NCBI RefSeq assembly: GCF_024802625.1
Contig: NZ_CP103371.1
Span: 558,001 to 622,000, forward strand
Direction of reading: 5' to 3'
Length of the DNA: 64,000 nucleotides
From: Massilia sp. H6
GTDB lineage: Bacteria > Pseudomonadota > Gammaproteobacteria > Burkholderiales > Burkholderiaceae_D
Positions 44,831 to 53,712 of the stretch are shown here, piece after piece (the first letter of the stretch is position 1; each line of letters opens with the position of its first letter). The notes under the pieces were generated by a model that was not told where the DNA came from, searched no databases, and saw only the letters and a program-made list of their open reading frames with translations. The position numbers and the translations under genes are program-made.

Positions 44831-47260
44831 TCAGAACGCGTAATCCACCTTCGCGTACATCGACCGCCCATTGATGCCGAACGGGCAGGTCTCCCAGCAG
44901 TGGGTGAAGCCCAGCTGCGGGAACGGCGCTGCCTTGACCGGATCCCACTTGGTCGGGTAGGTGTCGAACAGATTGTTGATACCCGCGGACAGGCTCAGCT
45001 TCTTGTTGACGTTGTAGCGGCCGGTCAGGTCGACGATCCACTTGGCTTCCCAGGTCTGGATGAAGCCGGGGGTGAAGCCCTGGCCTTCGACTTCGCCGAA
45101 GTAGTTGGCGCGCACGGTGGCGTTCCATGGGCCGGTCGTGTAGTCGGCTGCGACCACGTGGTGCTGGCGCGGCTGGCCTTTCTCGATCAGGGTCACTTGC
45201 GTGTCGTCGAACAGCTGGGTGCCGGTCAGCACCGCCGACTGCGATTTGCGGTCTTTTACTTCGGTGCGGTTGAAGCCGAGCTGGCCGGACAGCACCAGGG
45301 TCGAGCCGGTACCGCGCGTGGTGTGCTGCGCCACCAGGTCAAAGCCCGTGGTCGAGGTATCGATCGCATTGGTGAAGAACTGCGCCTGGCCCACGCGCAG
45401 CGGATCGAGGATCGCCTTGATCGGGCAGGCCGCGGCCGTCGGGCAGGCGCCCGACTCCGGTGCGATATTGCTCGAGAAGACGATGCGGTCGTCGATGTTG
45501 GTGCGGTATACGTCGGCCGTCACCGAGAAGTTCGAGGTCGGGCGCAGGATCATGCCGACACTGGCGCTTTTCGAGGTCTCTTCTTGCAGCGGTGCGATGC
45601 CGAAGGCGCGGGTCACGGCGCTGTTCTCGCGCGCGGTCAGCGTCTCGGTCAGCACGCCAGCCGAATTCAGGTTGGTCGACACCGAGCTGTAGAAGCGCTG
45701 CTGCACGCCTGGTGCGCGAAAGCCGGTCGAGGCGGAGCCGCGCAGGCCGATGGTGCGCGACGGATCGTAGCGCAGGCTCAGCTTGCCGATGGTGGTGTTG
45801 CCAAAGTCCGAGAAGCGCTCGTGGCGAAGCGCCGCGCCGGCCGACAGGGTGTCGCCGAACTTGCGCTCGAGGTCGAGGTAGTAGGCGGTGCTGTGGCGGC
45901 CGTCGTCGACTTCGGTGCCCGGCGTGTAGCCTGGGAAGCCCTGGATGCCCGAGGCAGCGATGCCGCCATTCTGGTTGCGGATGACGAGGGCCGGGTTGTT
46001 GGTGCGGCCGTACTGGTAAGAGACCGGCTCGCCGGCGACGATCTGGTAGTTGTCCTGGCGCCATTCAAAACCGGTGCCGATGTACAGCGGGCCGCCGGCG
46101 AAGTCCAGCGAACCCTTGAAGTCGAGGTTCAGCGTGGTCTGGTCGAACTTCAGCTTGCCGGTGTCGGCGGCCAGGGGCGAACTGCCGTTCTCGTAGAAAT
46201 AGCTGACGTTGATCGAATTGCGCTCGTGGAAACCGAGTTCGCTGCGGCCATGGTTCACGCTCAGGTCCACGCTCCAGTCGGTCGACAGGTCGCGCTTGAA
46301 GCCGATCGCGAGCGAGGCATCCTTGACGGTGGTGATGATGTTCGGCAGGAAGCCGTTCGGGTAGACCGACGGCACATTGCGCGAGTCGCCCGCCGAGCGG
46401 TAAAAGCCCGACGAGTCGCCGGTGCGCTTGGAAGCGCCGCCGAAGGCATACAGTTCGCCGCCGCCGACCGGCAGCGCAGCGTTCATCCACAGGTAGCCAT
46501 CCTTGGCCAGCGAGTCGCCAATGCGCTGTGTTACGCGCGGTGGACTCACGCGCAGCGAATCGACGCCGGCGCGATTGGTTTCGTTGCGGCGACGGCCTTC
46601 GAGCGACAGATTCAGGTAGCCACCGTCGGTACCCAAGGCCATGCCCTTGTGCGCACTGGCGGTATAGGTGTCGCCGTCGCCTTCGCTGGTGGTGCCGGCG
46701 CTGGCGCTGACCAGGGTGTCGGTGGCGCCCTTCTTGAGCACGATGTTGATCACGCCGGCAATGGCGTCCGAGCCGTACTGGGCGGCGGCGCCGTCGCGCA
46801 GCACCTCGATCGAAGCGATGGCGGACAGGGGAATGGCGTTGATGTCGGTGCCGGCGGAGCCGCGGCCAATGGTCTGCTGCACATTGACCAGCGCCTGCTG
46901 GTGGCGGCGCTTGCCGTTGACTAGCACCAGCAGCTGGTCGGGGCCGAGGCCGCGCAGGGTCGCCGGGCGGATGATGTCGGTGCCGTCGCTGATGAAGGTC
47001 GTCGTGAAGTTGAACGATGGGTCGAGATCCTGCAGCACCTTGCCAAGTTCGAGCGAGCCGGCCGACTGCAAGTCTTTCGCGCTGATCAGGCCAACCGGCA
47101 CCGCGGTGTCCAGCGCGGTCTTGGCCTGCGTCCTGGACCCCAGTACCACGACCTTCGACATTTCAGTGGTGTCGGTCGCCGCTTCCTGTGCAAACGCCGA
47201 GGCCATCGCCGAGACCAGTGCAGTTGCCAGCAATACCCGTTTCTTCGGTTGATTCACCAT
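44831..47260 (-). CDS. TonB-dependent outer-membrane receptor
   Basis: About 809 aa. Two ATGs stand in tandem; the second (47260) is spaced better from AAGGGA. A signal peptide ends at ASAFAQ. A TonB-box-like MSKVVVLGSR is followed by a plug domain (LRGLGPDQLLVLVNGKRR, SIEVLRDGAAAQYGSDAIAG) and a 22-strand barrel. The C-terminus ends AKVDYAF with a terminal Phe. These receptors import siderophores, vitamin B12 or sugars; with no transport genes nearby the ligand is unknown. A cysteine pair in the last loop (HCWETCPFG) could form a disulfide. Confidence 0.92.
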   Translation of the reverse strand: MVNQPKKRVLLATALVSAMASAFAQEAATDTTEMSKVVVLGSRTQAKTALDTAVPVGLISAKDLQSAGSLELGKVLQDLDPSFNFTTTFISDGTDIIRPATLRGLGPDQLLVLVNGKRRHQQALVNVQQTIGRGSAGTDINAIPLSAIASIEVLRDGAAAQYGSDAIAGVINIVLKKGATDTLVSASAGTTSEGDGDTYTASAHKGMALGTDGGYLNLSLEGRRRNETNRAGVDSLRVSPPRVTQRIGDSLAKDGYLWMNAALPVGGGELYAFGGASKRTGDSSGFYRSAGDSRNVPSVYPNGFLPNIITTVKDASLAIGFKRDLSTDWSVDLSVNHGRSELGFHERNSINVSYFYENGSSPLAADTGKLKFDQTTLNLDFKGSLDFAGGPLYIGTGFEWRQDNYQIVAGEPVSYQYGRTNNPALVIRNQNGGIAASGIQGFPGYTPGTEVDDGRHSTAYYLDLERKFGDTLSAGAALRHERFSDFGNTTIGKLSLRYDPSRTIGLRGSASTGFRAPGVQQRFYSSVSTNLNSAGVLTETLTARENSAVTRAFGIAPLQEETSKSASVGMILRPTSNFSVTADVYRTNIDDRIVFSSNIAPESGACPTAAACPIKAILDPLRVGQAQFFTNAIDTSTTGFDLVAQHTTRGTGSTLVLSGQLGFNRTEVKDRKSQSAVLTGTQLFDDTQVTLIEKGQPRQHHVVAADYTTGPWNATVRANYFGEVEGQGFTPGFIQTWEAKWIVDLTGRYNVNKKLSLSAGINNLFDTYPTKWDPVKAAPFPQLGFTHCWETCPFGINGRSMYAKVDYAF

Positions 47261-47326
47261 CATGTTCCCTTTGTAGTGTTAAATCGCCATCAAAAAATCG
47301 TGTCCCCTATAACTACAGCTTCTTGA

Positions 47327-47353
47327 TTCTGTACAAATATTTCTGTAAGTACA
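47327..47353. promoter_or_regulatory. AT-rich repeat region upstream of the TonB receptor gene
   Basis: Two direct TTCTGTA repeats (47327-47333 and 47341-47347) and a TGTAC/GTACA inverted pair lie in the 235-bp AT-rich gap between the receptor and LuxR genes. On the minus strand a weak TTGTAC-17-CAGAAT promoter can be drawn here. The regulator is unknown. Confidence 0.3.
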
Positions 47354-47498
47354 ATAGTCAGCTGTGAAATACGCAACACTTTTGGTGATTTAGCTGATTT
47401 ATCTGGTGATCGAGGGTCAGCAGTTAGCATGTTTCTGAAACTTTTCCGAACCAGGGATGAGCGGTCGGCACGCTGTCGCCGGCGGCGGCCGGGCAGCG

Positions 47499-48218
47499 TT
47501 AGAGTAGCCCGAGCAGCGCGGCCTTGACGACGCAGGCGGTCTTGTTGGCCGCGCCCAGCTTGGTCATTGCATTGGCGACGTGGAAGTTGACAGTGCGCTC
47601 GGACAGGCCGAGGATATCGGCGGCCTCGCTGGAGGTCTTGCCGTCGGCCATCCAGCGCAGCACTTCGGCTTCGCGCGCGGTCAAGGCTACCGCCGCCTCC
47701 AGTCGGTGCAGGCGCGCCATCGATTCGTGCGTGGCGTGGGCCAGCCAGGACATGCTGCCTTCTCGATGGCGCAGTTCGGGTTCCAGGATGGGGTCGTGCG
47801 AGCGGGCCAGGGTCAGCATGCCGGTGCCGCCATCGGCGGTGCGCGAGGCCTGGGCCCAACCTACCCGCAGGTGGTGGCCGCGCGCGTCTTCCCACAGTGG
47901 ACGGGCAGCCGCGAACAGCGCTTCGCTCCACATGATCGGCAGCAGCGAGCTGGCGCCATGGGCCACGGTCGGGTCGACCGCCAGGTAGGCCTGGCTGGCA
48001 TAGCGCGCCTGCCAGGCAGCCGAATAATTGTTGAACATGACGGTGCGCGTACTCGATAGCGGCATGCGCAGTCCGTAGGCGCAATAGTCGAAGCCGAGAT
48101 CGCGCGCGGCGCCGACAACGATGGCATGCAGGCTCGCCGCGTCCGGCGCCTGCGCCATGTTCGCAAGGCAGTCTTCGCGCCAGCCGAGCGCTTGCCCGCT
48201 TATCCGTTCGTCTTTCAT
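47499..48218 (-). CDS. LuxR-type quorum-sensing regulator (solo)
   Basis: 239 aa. An N-terminal autoinducer-binding domain keeps the residues typical of acyl-homoserine-lactone receptors: W and Y in NYSAAWQARYAS, and D and P in LAVDPTV, followed by LLPIMW. The C-terminal LuxR HTH (about 175-236) reads LTAREAEVLRWMADGKTS and SERTVNFHVANAMTKL. No luxI-type synthase gene is in the window, so it is a solo, listening to another synthase or to neighbours. It is divergent from the alpha/beta hydrolase gene, with a lux-box-like palindrome between them. Confidence 0.92.
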   Translation of the reverse strand: MKDERISGQALGWREDCLANMAQAPDAASLHAIVVGAARDLGFDYCAYGLRMPLSSTRTVMFNNYSAAWQARYASQAYLAVDPTVAHGASSLLPIMWSEALFAAARPLWEDARGHHLRVGWAQASRTADGGTGMLTLARSHDPILEPELRHREGSMSWLAHATHESMARLHRLEAAVALTAREAEVLRWMADGKTSSEAADILGLSERTVNFHVANAMTKLGAANKTACVVKAALLGLL

Positions 48219-48234
48219 CGCCCCTCCATCTGCC

Positions 48235-48254
48235 TGCTGTCAGTTCTTACAGTT
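48235..48254. promoter_or_regulatory. lux-box-like palindrome
   Basis: CTGT (48237-48240), 8 bases, ACAG (48249-48252): the half sites and spacing are those of the classical 20-bp lux box. It lies just upstream of the luxR start and in front of the hydrolase promoter, so the LuxR protein could bind here and act on both genes. Confidence 0.6.
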
Positions 48255-48275
48255 CCGATGCCGCCGTGCGCTCAG

Positions 48276-48281
48276 TAGAAT
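48276..48281 (+). promoter_or_regulatory. Likely -10 element of the alpha/beta hydrolase promoter
   Basis: TAGAAT fits the -10 consensus in five of six positions. A start site about 7 bases later (near 48288) puts the centre of the lux-box-like palindrome near -43, the usual place for a LuxR-activated promoter where the box replaces the -35. Confidence 0.5.
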
Positions 48282-48343
48282 GATCGCCACCAGCCATTCT
48301 CTCTTTATGTGACTGGAATAACAACTACTTCCAGGAGACGCTC

Positions 48344-49591
48344 GTGCACCCTTTACTTTCCTACCGGGGCCGCATCGCGGCCGCCATGCTGGCGCTGGCG
48401 CTGTCCGGCACGCTCGAAGCAGCGTCGCCCGCACCAGAGATGCTCAAGGTCGGCGACTACCAGGTACAGGTGGCCACGCTCGGCGCGGGCAGCTATACCG
48501 TCATCCTGGAAGCCGGCTTCGGGCGTGACCTGGGCGTGTGGCGCAACGTGGCGCCGGCCCTGGCAGCTTCGGCGAAAGCGATGGCCAAGGTGGTGGCCTA
48601 TTCGCGCGCCGGCCATGGCAAATCGGACCCGCGCCCCGGGGCGCCGACCATAGCCGCGCGCACCAACGAACTCGAACAGCTGATCGCCACCGCCGGCTTG
48701 ACTCCCCCCTTCGTGCTGGTCGGGCATTCCTACGGCGGCTTCCTGATCCGTAGCTTTGCCGCCCGCCATCCGGAGCAGGTGGCCGGCATGGTGTTCGTCG
48801 ACCCGAGCGATGAGAGCTTCAACCTCGAACTGCGCAAGCTCGATGCGGCCGCCGTCGACCAGGACAGCAAATTGACCGAGCAATTCATGCCGCCCAAACT
48901 CCATGCCGAGCTGCGCAGCGTGCAGGCGGTGCTCGATAGCGGCAAGCTGCCCTTCGCCGGCGCGCTTCCAGATGTGCCGGTGGCGGTACTGACCTCGGTC
49001 CAGAAGCGCGCGCAGCCGCAGCTCTTTCTCGAGACCCCGGCCGCAGTGCAGGTCTGGCGCGGCCTGCATGAGCGCTTCTTCCGCAATTTCAGTAACGGCA
49101 GCCATATCGTGACGGCCGAGAGCGGGCATAACATCCATCAGGAGCAGCCCCAGCTCGTGGTCAGCGCCGTCGAAGGCGTGATCGCAGCAGCCGAAGCTGC
49201 CCGCGTCAAGCGGGTACGCGAGGCGGCCAGGGCGGAACTGCTGCGCCGCCTGGAGCAGGGCGCATCCGACGCCGAGTTGGCAAAGGCACTCGAGATGAGC
49301 AGTTTGGGCGAAGCCGAGGTCAACCGCCTCGGCCACGAGCTGCTCGGGCCGCGCCAGCTGCCGCTGCTCGCGGAGCGCCTGATGAAGGCAAACGCCGGCA
49401 AATACAGCTTGTCCGACAACGTGCAGGATAGTTATGGCGTAGTGTTGCTGGCAACCGGGCATCCGGCCAAAGCCAAGTCCCAGTTCATGAAGGCGATTGC
49501 GCTGGCCCAGGCGCAGGGCAAGGCAGACAAGGCGGTGGCAGGCTACCGCGCCAACCTGGTCAAGGCCGATCAGGCGCTGGGATTACTGTAA
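48344..49591 (+). CDS. Exported alpha/beta-fold hydrolase with C-terminal helical extension
   Basis: 415 aa from a GTG start with a perfect AGGAG 6 bases upstream. A signal peptide (LALALSGTLEAASP) leads to an alpha/beta hydrolase: nucleophile Ser129 in LVGHSYGGFL and His262 in ESGHNIHQEQP; the acid residue is not certain. The oxyanion region is LEAGFGRDLGVW. From about residue 285 a helical, TPR-like tail follows (GHPAKAKSQFMKAIALAQ). Substrate is unknown; the lux box suggests a quorum-controlled exported esterase or lipase, and a lactone or AHL substrate is one possibility. It converges closely with the next gene (5-bp gap). Confidence 0.87.
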   Translation: MHPLLSYRGRIAAAMLALALSGTLEAASPAPEMLKVGDYQVQVATLGAGSYTVILEAGFGRDLGVWRNVAPALAASAKAMAKVVAYSRAGHGKSDPRPGAPTIAARTNELEQLIATAGLTPPFVLVGHSYGGFLIRSFAARHPEQVAGMVFVDPSDESFNLELRKLDAAAVDQDSKLTEQFMPPKLHAELRSVQAVLDSGKLPFAGALPDVPVAVLTSVQKRAQPQLFLETPAAVQVWRGLHERFFRNFSNGSHIVTAESGHNIHQEQPQLVVSAVEGVIAAAEAARVKRVREAARAELLRRLEQGASDAELAKALEMSSLGEAEVNRLGHELLGPRQLPLLAERLMKANAGKYSLSDNVQDSYGVVLLATGHPAKAKSQFMKAIALAQAQGKADKAVAGYRANLVKADQALGLL

Positions 49592-49596
49592 TTTTG

Positions 49597-50373
49597 CTAG
49601 GCATGGTCTTGCATCCAGTCCTTCAGGCCGTCGACCCAGCGGTTGGCCGGCAGGTTCAGGCGCCGCTTGAGCTGGGCGGCGCGCTCGTACAGCAGCGAAA
49701 AATCGAGCTGGGGCGCATCCTTGAAGGCGAGAACCACGATATTGGCGTCATGCACCTCGGGTAGCCAGACCACCGCGTCAAACACCTCTTGCATGGTGGC
49801 CAGGTTGGTGTCGTAGCGGTTGACGTCCCCAAACACATTGGCGGTCATGATGCCGTCCGGCGCCAGGCAGTCGTGGCAGCCCTGGTAGAACTCGCGCGAA
49901 TCGAGCACCGGGCCGCGCGCCTCCTGGTCGTACAAATCCACCTGCAGCACATCGGCCTGGCCGTGATTGCGCGAATCGAGCACGAAGTCGAGCGCGTTGG
50001 TCTCGCGCACGTCCAGGCGCGCGTCGTTCCCGGGCAGGCCGAACAGCGCGCGGCAGATCGCGATCACGTTGGGATTGAGTTCGGCCGCCGTCACGCGCGC
50101 GTCGGGAAAGCGCGTGCGACAGAACTTGGTCAGCGCCGCGCTGCCCAGGCCCAGCTGCACGATATGCCGCGGCGCGTCCTTGAACAGCGTCCACATCATC
50201 ATCAGTTGCACGTATTCGAGCTCGATCGCATCCGGCTTGGCCAGGCGCATGGCGCCCTGCACCCACGAGGTGCCCAGATGCAGAAAGCGCACGCCATCGA
50301 ATTCGTCGATGGTGGCGGGCGGGTGGCCCGGCTGGGCGAAGCGGGGATCGATGCGGGCGTACGAGGGTGGCAT
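49597..50373 (-). CDS. Spermidine synthase-like protein
   Basis: 258 aa. It has the spermine/spermidine synthase fold: IVQLGLGSAALTKFC (nucleotide-binding loop), VTAAELNPNVIAICRALFGL (acidic Glu binding a ribose) and VLQVDLYDQEARGPVLDS (the DxYD-like catalytic area with Asp). SpeE-type enzymes join an aminopropyl group from decarboxylated SAM to putrescine. The family is broad and contains members with other or no activity; here no speD or other polyamine gene is close. It is downstream of the diguanylate cyclase gene on the same strand, with a 118-bp gap. Confidence 0.8.
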   Translation of the reverse strand: MPPSYARIDPRFAQPGHPPATIDEFDGVRFLHLGTSWVQGAMRLAKPDAIELEYVQLMMMWTLFKDAPRHIVQLGLGSAALTKFCRTRFPDARVTAAELNPNVIAICRALFGLPGNDARLDVRETNALDFVLDSRNHGQADVLQVDLYDQEARGPVLDSREFYQGCHDCLAPDGIMTANVFGDVNRYDTNLATMQEVFDAVVWLPEVHDANIVVLAFKDAPQLDFSLLYERAAQLKRRLNLPANRWVDGLKDWMQDHA

Positions 50374-50463
50374 GGCGGCGAACGGGAAGTGAACGTCGAT
50401 GTTACCAGAGCCGCCGGGTATTCTTCGGGCAATCTAGGGCAGCGCCGGCAGGATCAGGCTCAC

Positions 50464-50492
50464 GGCCAGGGCGCCGCCAGCCGGCCCTGGCC
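50464..50492 (-). terminator. Hairpin at the stop of the diguanylate cyclase gene
   Basis: GGCCAGGGC (50464-50472) pairs with GCCCTGGCC (50484-50492), which touches the stop codon of the minus-strand GGDEF gene. The 9-bp stem could end transcription or slow it; no T run follows. Confidence 0.4.
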
Positions 50493-51655
50493 TAGGCCGT
50501 GTTGGGGGCTTCCCATTTAGCCGCGTGGACGCGATTGCGGCCACTACGTTTGGCAGCGTACATCAGCTCATCGGCGAAGGCGATCAAGGCCTGGCTGGCA
50601 ATTTCTGGCAGGGAGGAAGACAGCTGCGCGCCAACCACGCCGAAGCTTGCCGTGGTAGTGAGCTTGACCTCGCCGTGCAGGCTGGTGGTTGTGGCAAGGC
50701 ATGCGCGCATGCGCTCGGCAAGGGCCTGGCCATCGGCCAAATGGGTGTCGGGCAGGATCAGCAGGAATTCCTCGCCGCCGTAGCGCACCACCGTATCGTT
50801 GCCATGGCGGGTCATCGACAGCAGCAAGTGCGCGAAGTCCCGTAGCAGCGTATCGCCGGCCTGGTGGCCATGGGTGTCGTTGATGGCTTTGAAACCATCC
50901 AGGTCGCACATGATGATCGTCAGCGGGGCCTCGCGGCGGCGGGCGCGGTCGATTTCACGTTGGAGCAGGCCGGCATCGAGATGGCGCCGGTTGAAGGCAC
51001 CCGTCAGGGGATCGCGCAAGGACTGGTTGATCAGGATTTTCTGGGTCCAGTACTGGCGGCGCGTCGAACGTGCGTCGCGGCGCGCGGCAATGGCGCCGAA
51101 CAGGTTCGCGAGCAGCAGGAGCATTGCCATGGTCGACAGGTGGCGCGGGCTGAGCGTGCCAGAGGCGTGCATGAGAGCCAGAAATCCGACGCTCGCGCTG
51201 ACTGCGACGATGCTAGCGTTGACCAGGCGGTTCGGAATGAACAGGTACACGATGATCAGCATGATGGCCATCGACATGCCGTGCAGAAGCGGCTCGCCCC
51301 GCAAATATGCGACCAATAGGAACGAAAGCATCGCAAGACTGGCAAATACCGTGGCTGCGCGATACGCGATGGGGCCTGGATTGGCGCTGCGGCGGGTCAA
51401 CACGATGCCGGCCAGGGCCACCACGGCAATGGTGAGACGCAGTACGAACAATGCCAGTGTCTGGGTGCTGTGGCCCAAGTGGGCCATATCGGCAAACGCG
51501 AATGCCAAGTAGAAGATCCCGCAAAACGACAGCGAACGTGTCAATTCTTTCCGGATGGCGCCGCCCTGGTCGTGCAGGAACGCCGACTCGAGTGTGGGCG
51601 ATGTGAATTCGCCGCGCCAGAGGGCGAGTGCACCGGGAGACTGCAGCTTGGACAT
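50492..51655 (-). CDS. Membrane diguanylate cyclase (GGDEF)
   Basis: 387 aa. About six membrane segments (roughly residues 40-190) are followed by a GGDEF domain: DPLTGAFNRRHLD, MCDLDGFKAINDTHGHQAGD and the active GGEEF at 293-297, so it should make c-di-GMP from two GTP. The product-inhibition I-site (RxxD before the active site) is not kept: the matching bases code HGND, with His in place of the Arg. The membrane part has no clear sensory signature. The signal is unknown. Confidence 0.9.
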   Translation of the reverse strand: MSKLQSPGALALWRGEFTSPTLESAFLHDQGGAIRKELTRSLSFCGIFYLAFAFADMAHLGHSTQTLALFVLRLTIAVVALAGIVLTRRSANPGPIAYRAATVFASLAMLSFLLVAYLRGEPLLHGMSMAIMLIIVYLFIPNRLVNASIVAVSASVGFLALMHASGTLSPRHLSTMAMLLLLANLFGAIAARRDARSTRRQYWTQKILINQSLRDPLTGAFNRRHLDAGLLQREIDRARRREAPLTIIMCDLDGFKAINDTHGHQAGDTLLRDFAHLLLSMTRHGNDTVVRYGGEEFLLILPDTHLADGQALAERMRACLATTTSLHGEVKLTTTASFGVVGAQLSSSLPEIASQALIAFADELMYAAKRSGRNRVHAAKWEAPNTA

Positions 51656-52101
51656 GAAATACGGCGCACATTGGGTGGGAGCCCGACTGTAAGCGACATA
51701 CTTATTGCTGTAAAGAATTTCGTTGACGACCTATGCGACAGGTGTATCAATACTGCATCAACTCATTGGTCAGCCGAAAAATTCCGTTGCACGGGAAGGC
51801 ATCCCGAGTGCGGCGAAGCGCCCATTGACCCTGGCGTAGGTGCACAATCCGTGCCCTCAACTTGAGCGTTGTTAAGTCTTTGATCGGCGACGAAACGGGC
51901 CGTTTAAGAAGGCTGTCCGAAGTGTCCACGACAGGTGTCCGTACGTACGCGGGCACGGCGCTAGGCACCGCCGTGCACCGTAGGGGCCGTCATTCAATTC
52001 ACTTCTGCCGCTCGTGCTTCTGCCTGGTCACCTCAGTTGATTCCGGCTGTGTGACAAAGCTTGAATATTCGGTGTTGACGCGCTGTTAAGATGCCGCGTC
52101 G
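51656..52101. other. Divergent spacer without a clear gene
   Basis: 446 bp between the GGDEF gene and the MutS-like gene, which point away from each other. Short open frames exist (for example 51862-52089) but show no ribosome binding site or family resemblance. Promoters for both sides should lie here; a TTGAAT/TTGACG region at 52060-52085 is the only suggestive one. Confidence 0.45.
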
Positions 52102-53712
52102 ATGCCGTTTTTCCTGCCCATGCCTTTCAAGTTCGCTTCCATCTTTCGCTCGCTGATGAGAATGCTGCCAGACGCACTTGAGCCCGCCGCTCGCCGCGAA
52201 CCGCCGTCGTATTTCTTCACGCCGGAAGAAATCGGGCGCCTGCACCGTGCCGGGCTGGACGAGCGCAGCGCGCTCGACGACCAGACCTGGGAGGACCTGC
52301 TGCTCGAAGCCTACCAGGAGAAGCTGGCCCAAGGCAGCAGCATTTTCGGGCGTCAGATGCTGCACCGTCGCCTGCGCGCCGGCCTGGACGACGCCGAATG
52401 CGTGGCCCTGGGCGAGCGTCTGCGCGGCTTGCTGGCCGACCCTGCGCGGGTGGATGCGCTGGAGGCGGCCTTGCTGCCGCTACGCCATGCCGAGACCGAG
52501 ATCACCGGACTACTGTACGGCGGTGAGCCGCCACCGGCGCCATTCTGGACGCCGTATGTATTGATGTTGCCGCTGCTGCTGCTGATGTCCCTGGCCCTGC
52601 TGGCAACGCAGCCGCTCGGCTGGATGGCGACGATCGCCGCCCTGGTCCCCCTGATGGCGCTGCAGATCAGCTATCACCACCGCATCGAGCTATGGACGAC
52701 CACCCTGAACAGCCTGGGCGCGCTGTTGGCAAGCAACCGCAAGCTGGCGGAACTCGGCGGCCCGCTGCTGGAGCCCTTCGTCGACGCGCGGGACCCTGCC
52801 GCGCGCCTGCACAAGCGCGTGGGGCGCTCGGTGCTGATGCGCATGACCCCTGGCGCTGCCTACGCCAATTGGTTCGGCGCATGGAACGTGCGCCACTACT
52901 GGAAGACCATGGGTGTTGTCCATGCATCGCGCGCGTTCCTGCGCGATGTCTACCTGCGCTGCGCTGCGCTGGAGGCCGATGTGGCGTTGGTGCGTCACCT
53001 AGGTGGATGGGAGCACTGGTGCTGGGCCGAGCGCACGCCGGCGCGTACGCTCCACATCAAGGGCGGCGTGCATCCGCTGATGGAACTGCCTTTCCCGTTG
53101 TCGGTGCAGCTGGATGGACGGGGCGCCTTCGTCTCGGGCCAGAATGCCTCGGGCAAGAGCACGTTACTGCGCATGGTGGGCTTGAACCTGGTAACGGCGC
53201 GTGCCTTCGGCTTTTGCTACGCGACGGCAGCGCGCCTGCCGGCGGTGCCGGTGCGGGCCAGCATGCAGAACGAGGATTCGCTGCTCGGCGGCGAAAGTCT
53301 GTATATGTCGGAACTGCGGCGCGCGCACGAACTGCTGGCAGCCAGCGGCGCGCCGGCCGGTATCTGCCTGGTGGACGAGGTCTTCCGCGGCACCAATCAC
53401 CTCGAGTCGGTATCGGCCGCTTGCGCGGTGCTGGAAGCCTTGTGCGCGCGCGACTTGGTACTTGTCTCGTCGCACAACCTGGTGCTGGCGCGCCTGCTGC
53501 ACGGCCAGTTCGACCCCTTCGTCATCGATACGTCAAGCGGCTGCCCGGTGTTGACGCCTGGCGTGCTGCTCAACCCGAACGGCATCGCGCTGCTGGCCAC
53601 CCAGGGCTTCGGCGCCGGGATCGAGGGGCGGGCGGCCGAGGTGGCGCGCTGGCTGACGGCGCACCTGGTGGAACCGGAAGCGGCAATTGCCGAAAGTCTC
53701 AATACCGCTTGA
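52102..53712 (+). CDS. Membrane-associated MutS-like ATPase
   Basis: 536 aa. The C-terminal half is a MutS-type ATPase domain: Walker A GQNASGKST (Lys352) in place of the usual GPNMGGKST, Walker B ICLVDEVFRGTN (Asp425, Glu426) and the signature-like ESLYMSELRR. The N-terminal half lacks the mismatch-recognition domain of MutS and has a hydrophobic stretch of two membrane segments (about 153-195). Such proteins are called MutS-related, but a repair role is not shown. The 3-prime end overlaps the next gene by 14 bp (convergent). Confidence 0.82.
   Translation: MPFFLPMPFKFASIFRSLMRMLPDALEPAARREPPSYFFTPEEIGRLHRAGLDERSALDDQTWEDLLLEAYQEKLAQGSSIFGRQMLHRRLRAGLDDAECVALGERLRGLLADPARVDALEAALLPLRHAETEITGLLYGGEPPPAPFWTPYVLMLPLLLLMSLALLATQPLGWMATIAALVPLMALQISYHHRIELWTTTLNSLGALLASNRKLAELGGPLLEPFVDARDPAARLHKRVGRSVLMRMTPGAAYANWFGAWNVRHYWKTMGVVHASRAFLRDVYLRCAALEADVALVRHLGGWEHWCWAERTPARTLHIKGGVHPLMELPFPLSVQLDGRGAFVSGQNASGKSTLLRMVGLNLVTARAFGFCYATAARLPAVPVRASMQNEDSLLGGESLYMSELRRAHELLAASGAPAGICLVDEVFRGTNHLESVSAACAVLEALCARDLVLVSSHNLVLARLLHGQFDPFVIDTSSGCPVLTPGVLLNPNGIALLATQGFGAGIEGRAAEVARWLTAHLVEPEAAIAESLNTA

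Noticed and set aside
44633..46924. 763-codon plus-strand frame opposite the TonB receptor
   Set aside because: The minus strand codes a complete receptor with signal peptide, plug and terminal Phe; the plus-strand product has no recognisable domain.
51862..52089. Short 75-codon frame in the GGDEF/MutS-like spacer
   Set aside because: No ribosome binding site, no family resemblance and no neighbour coupling.
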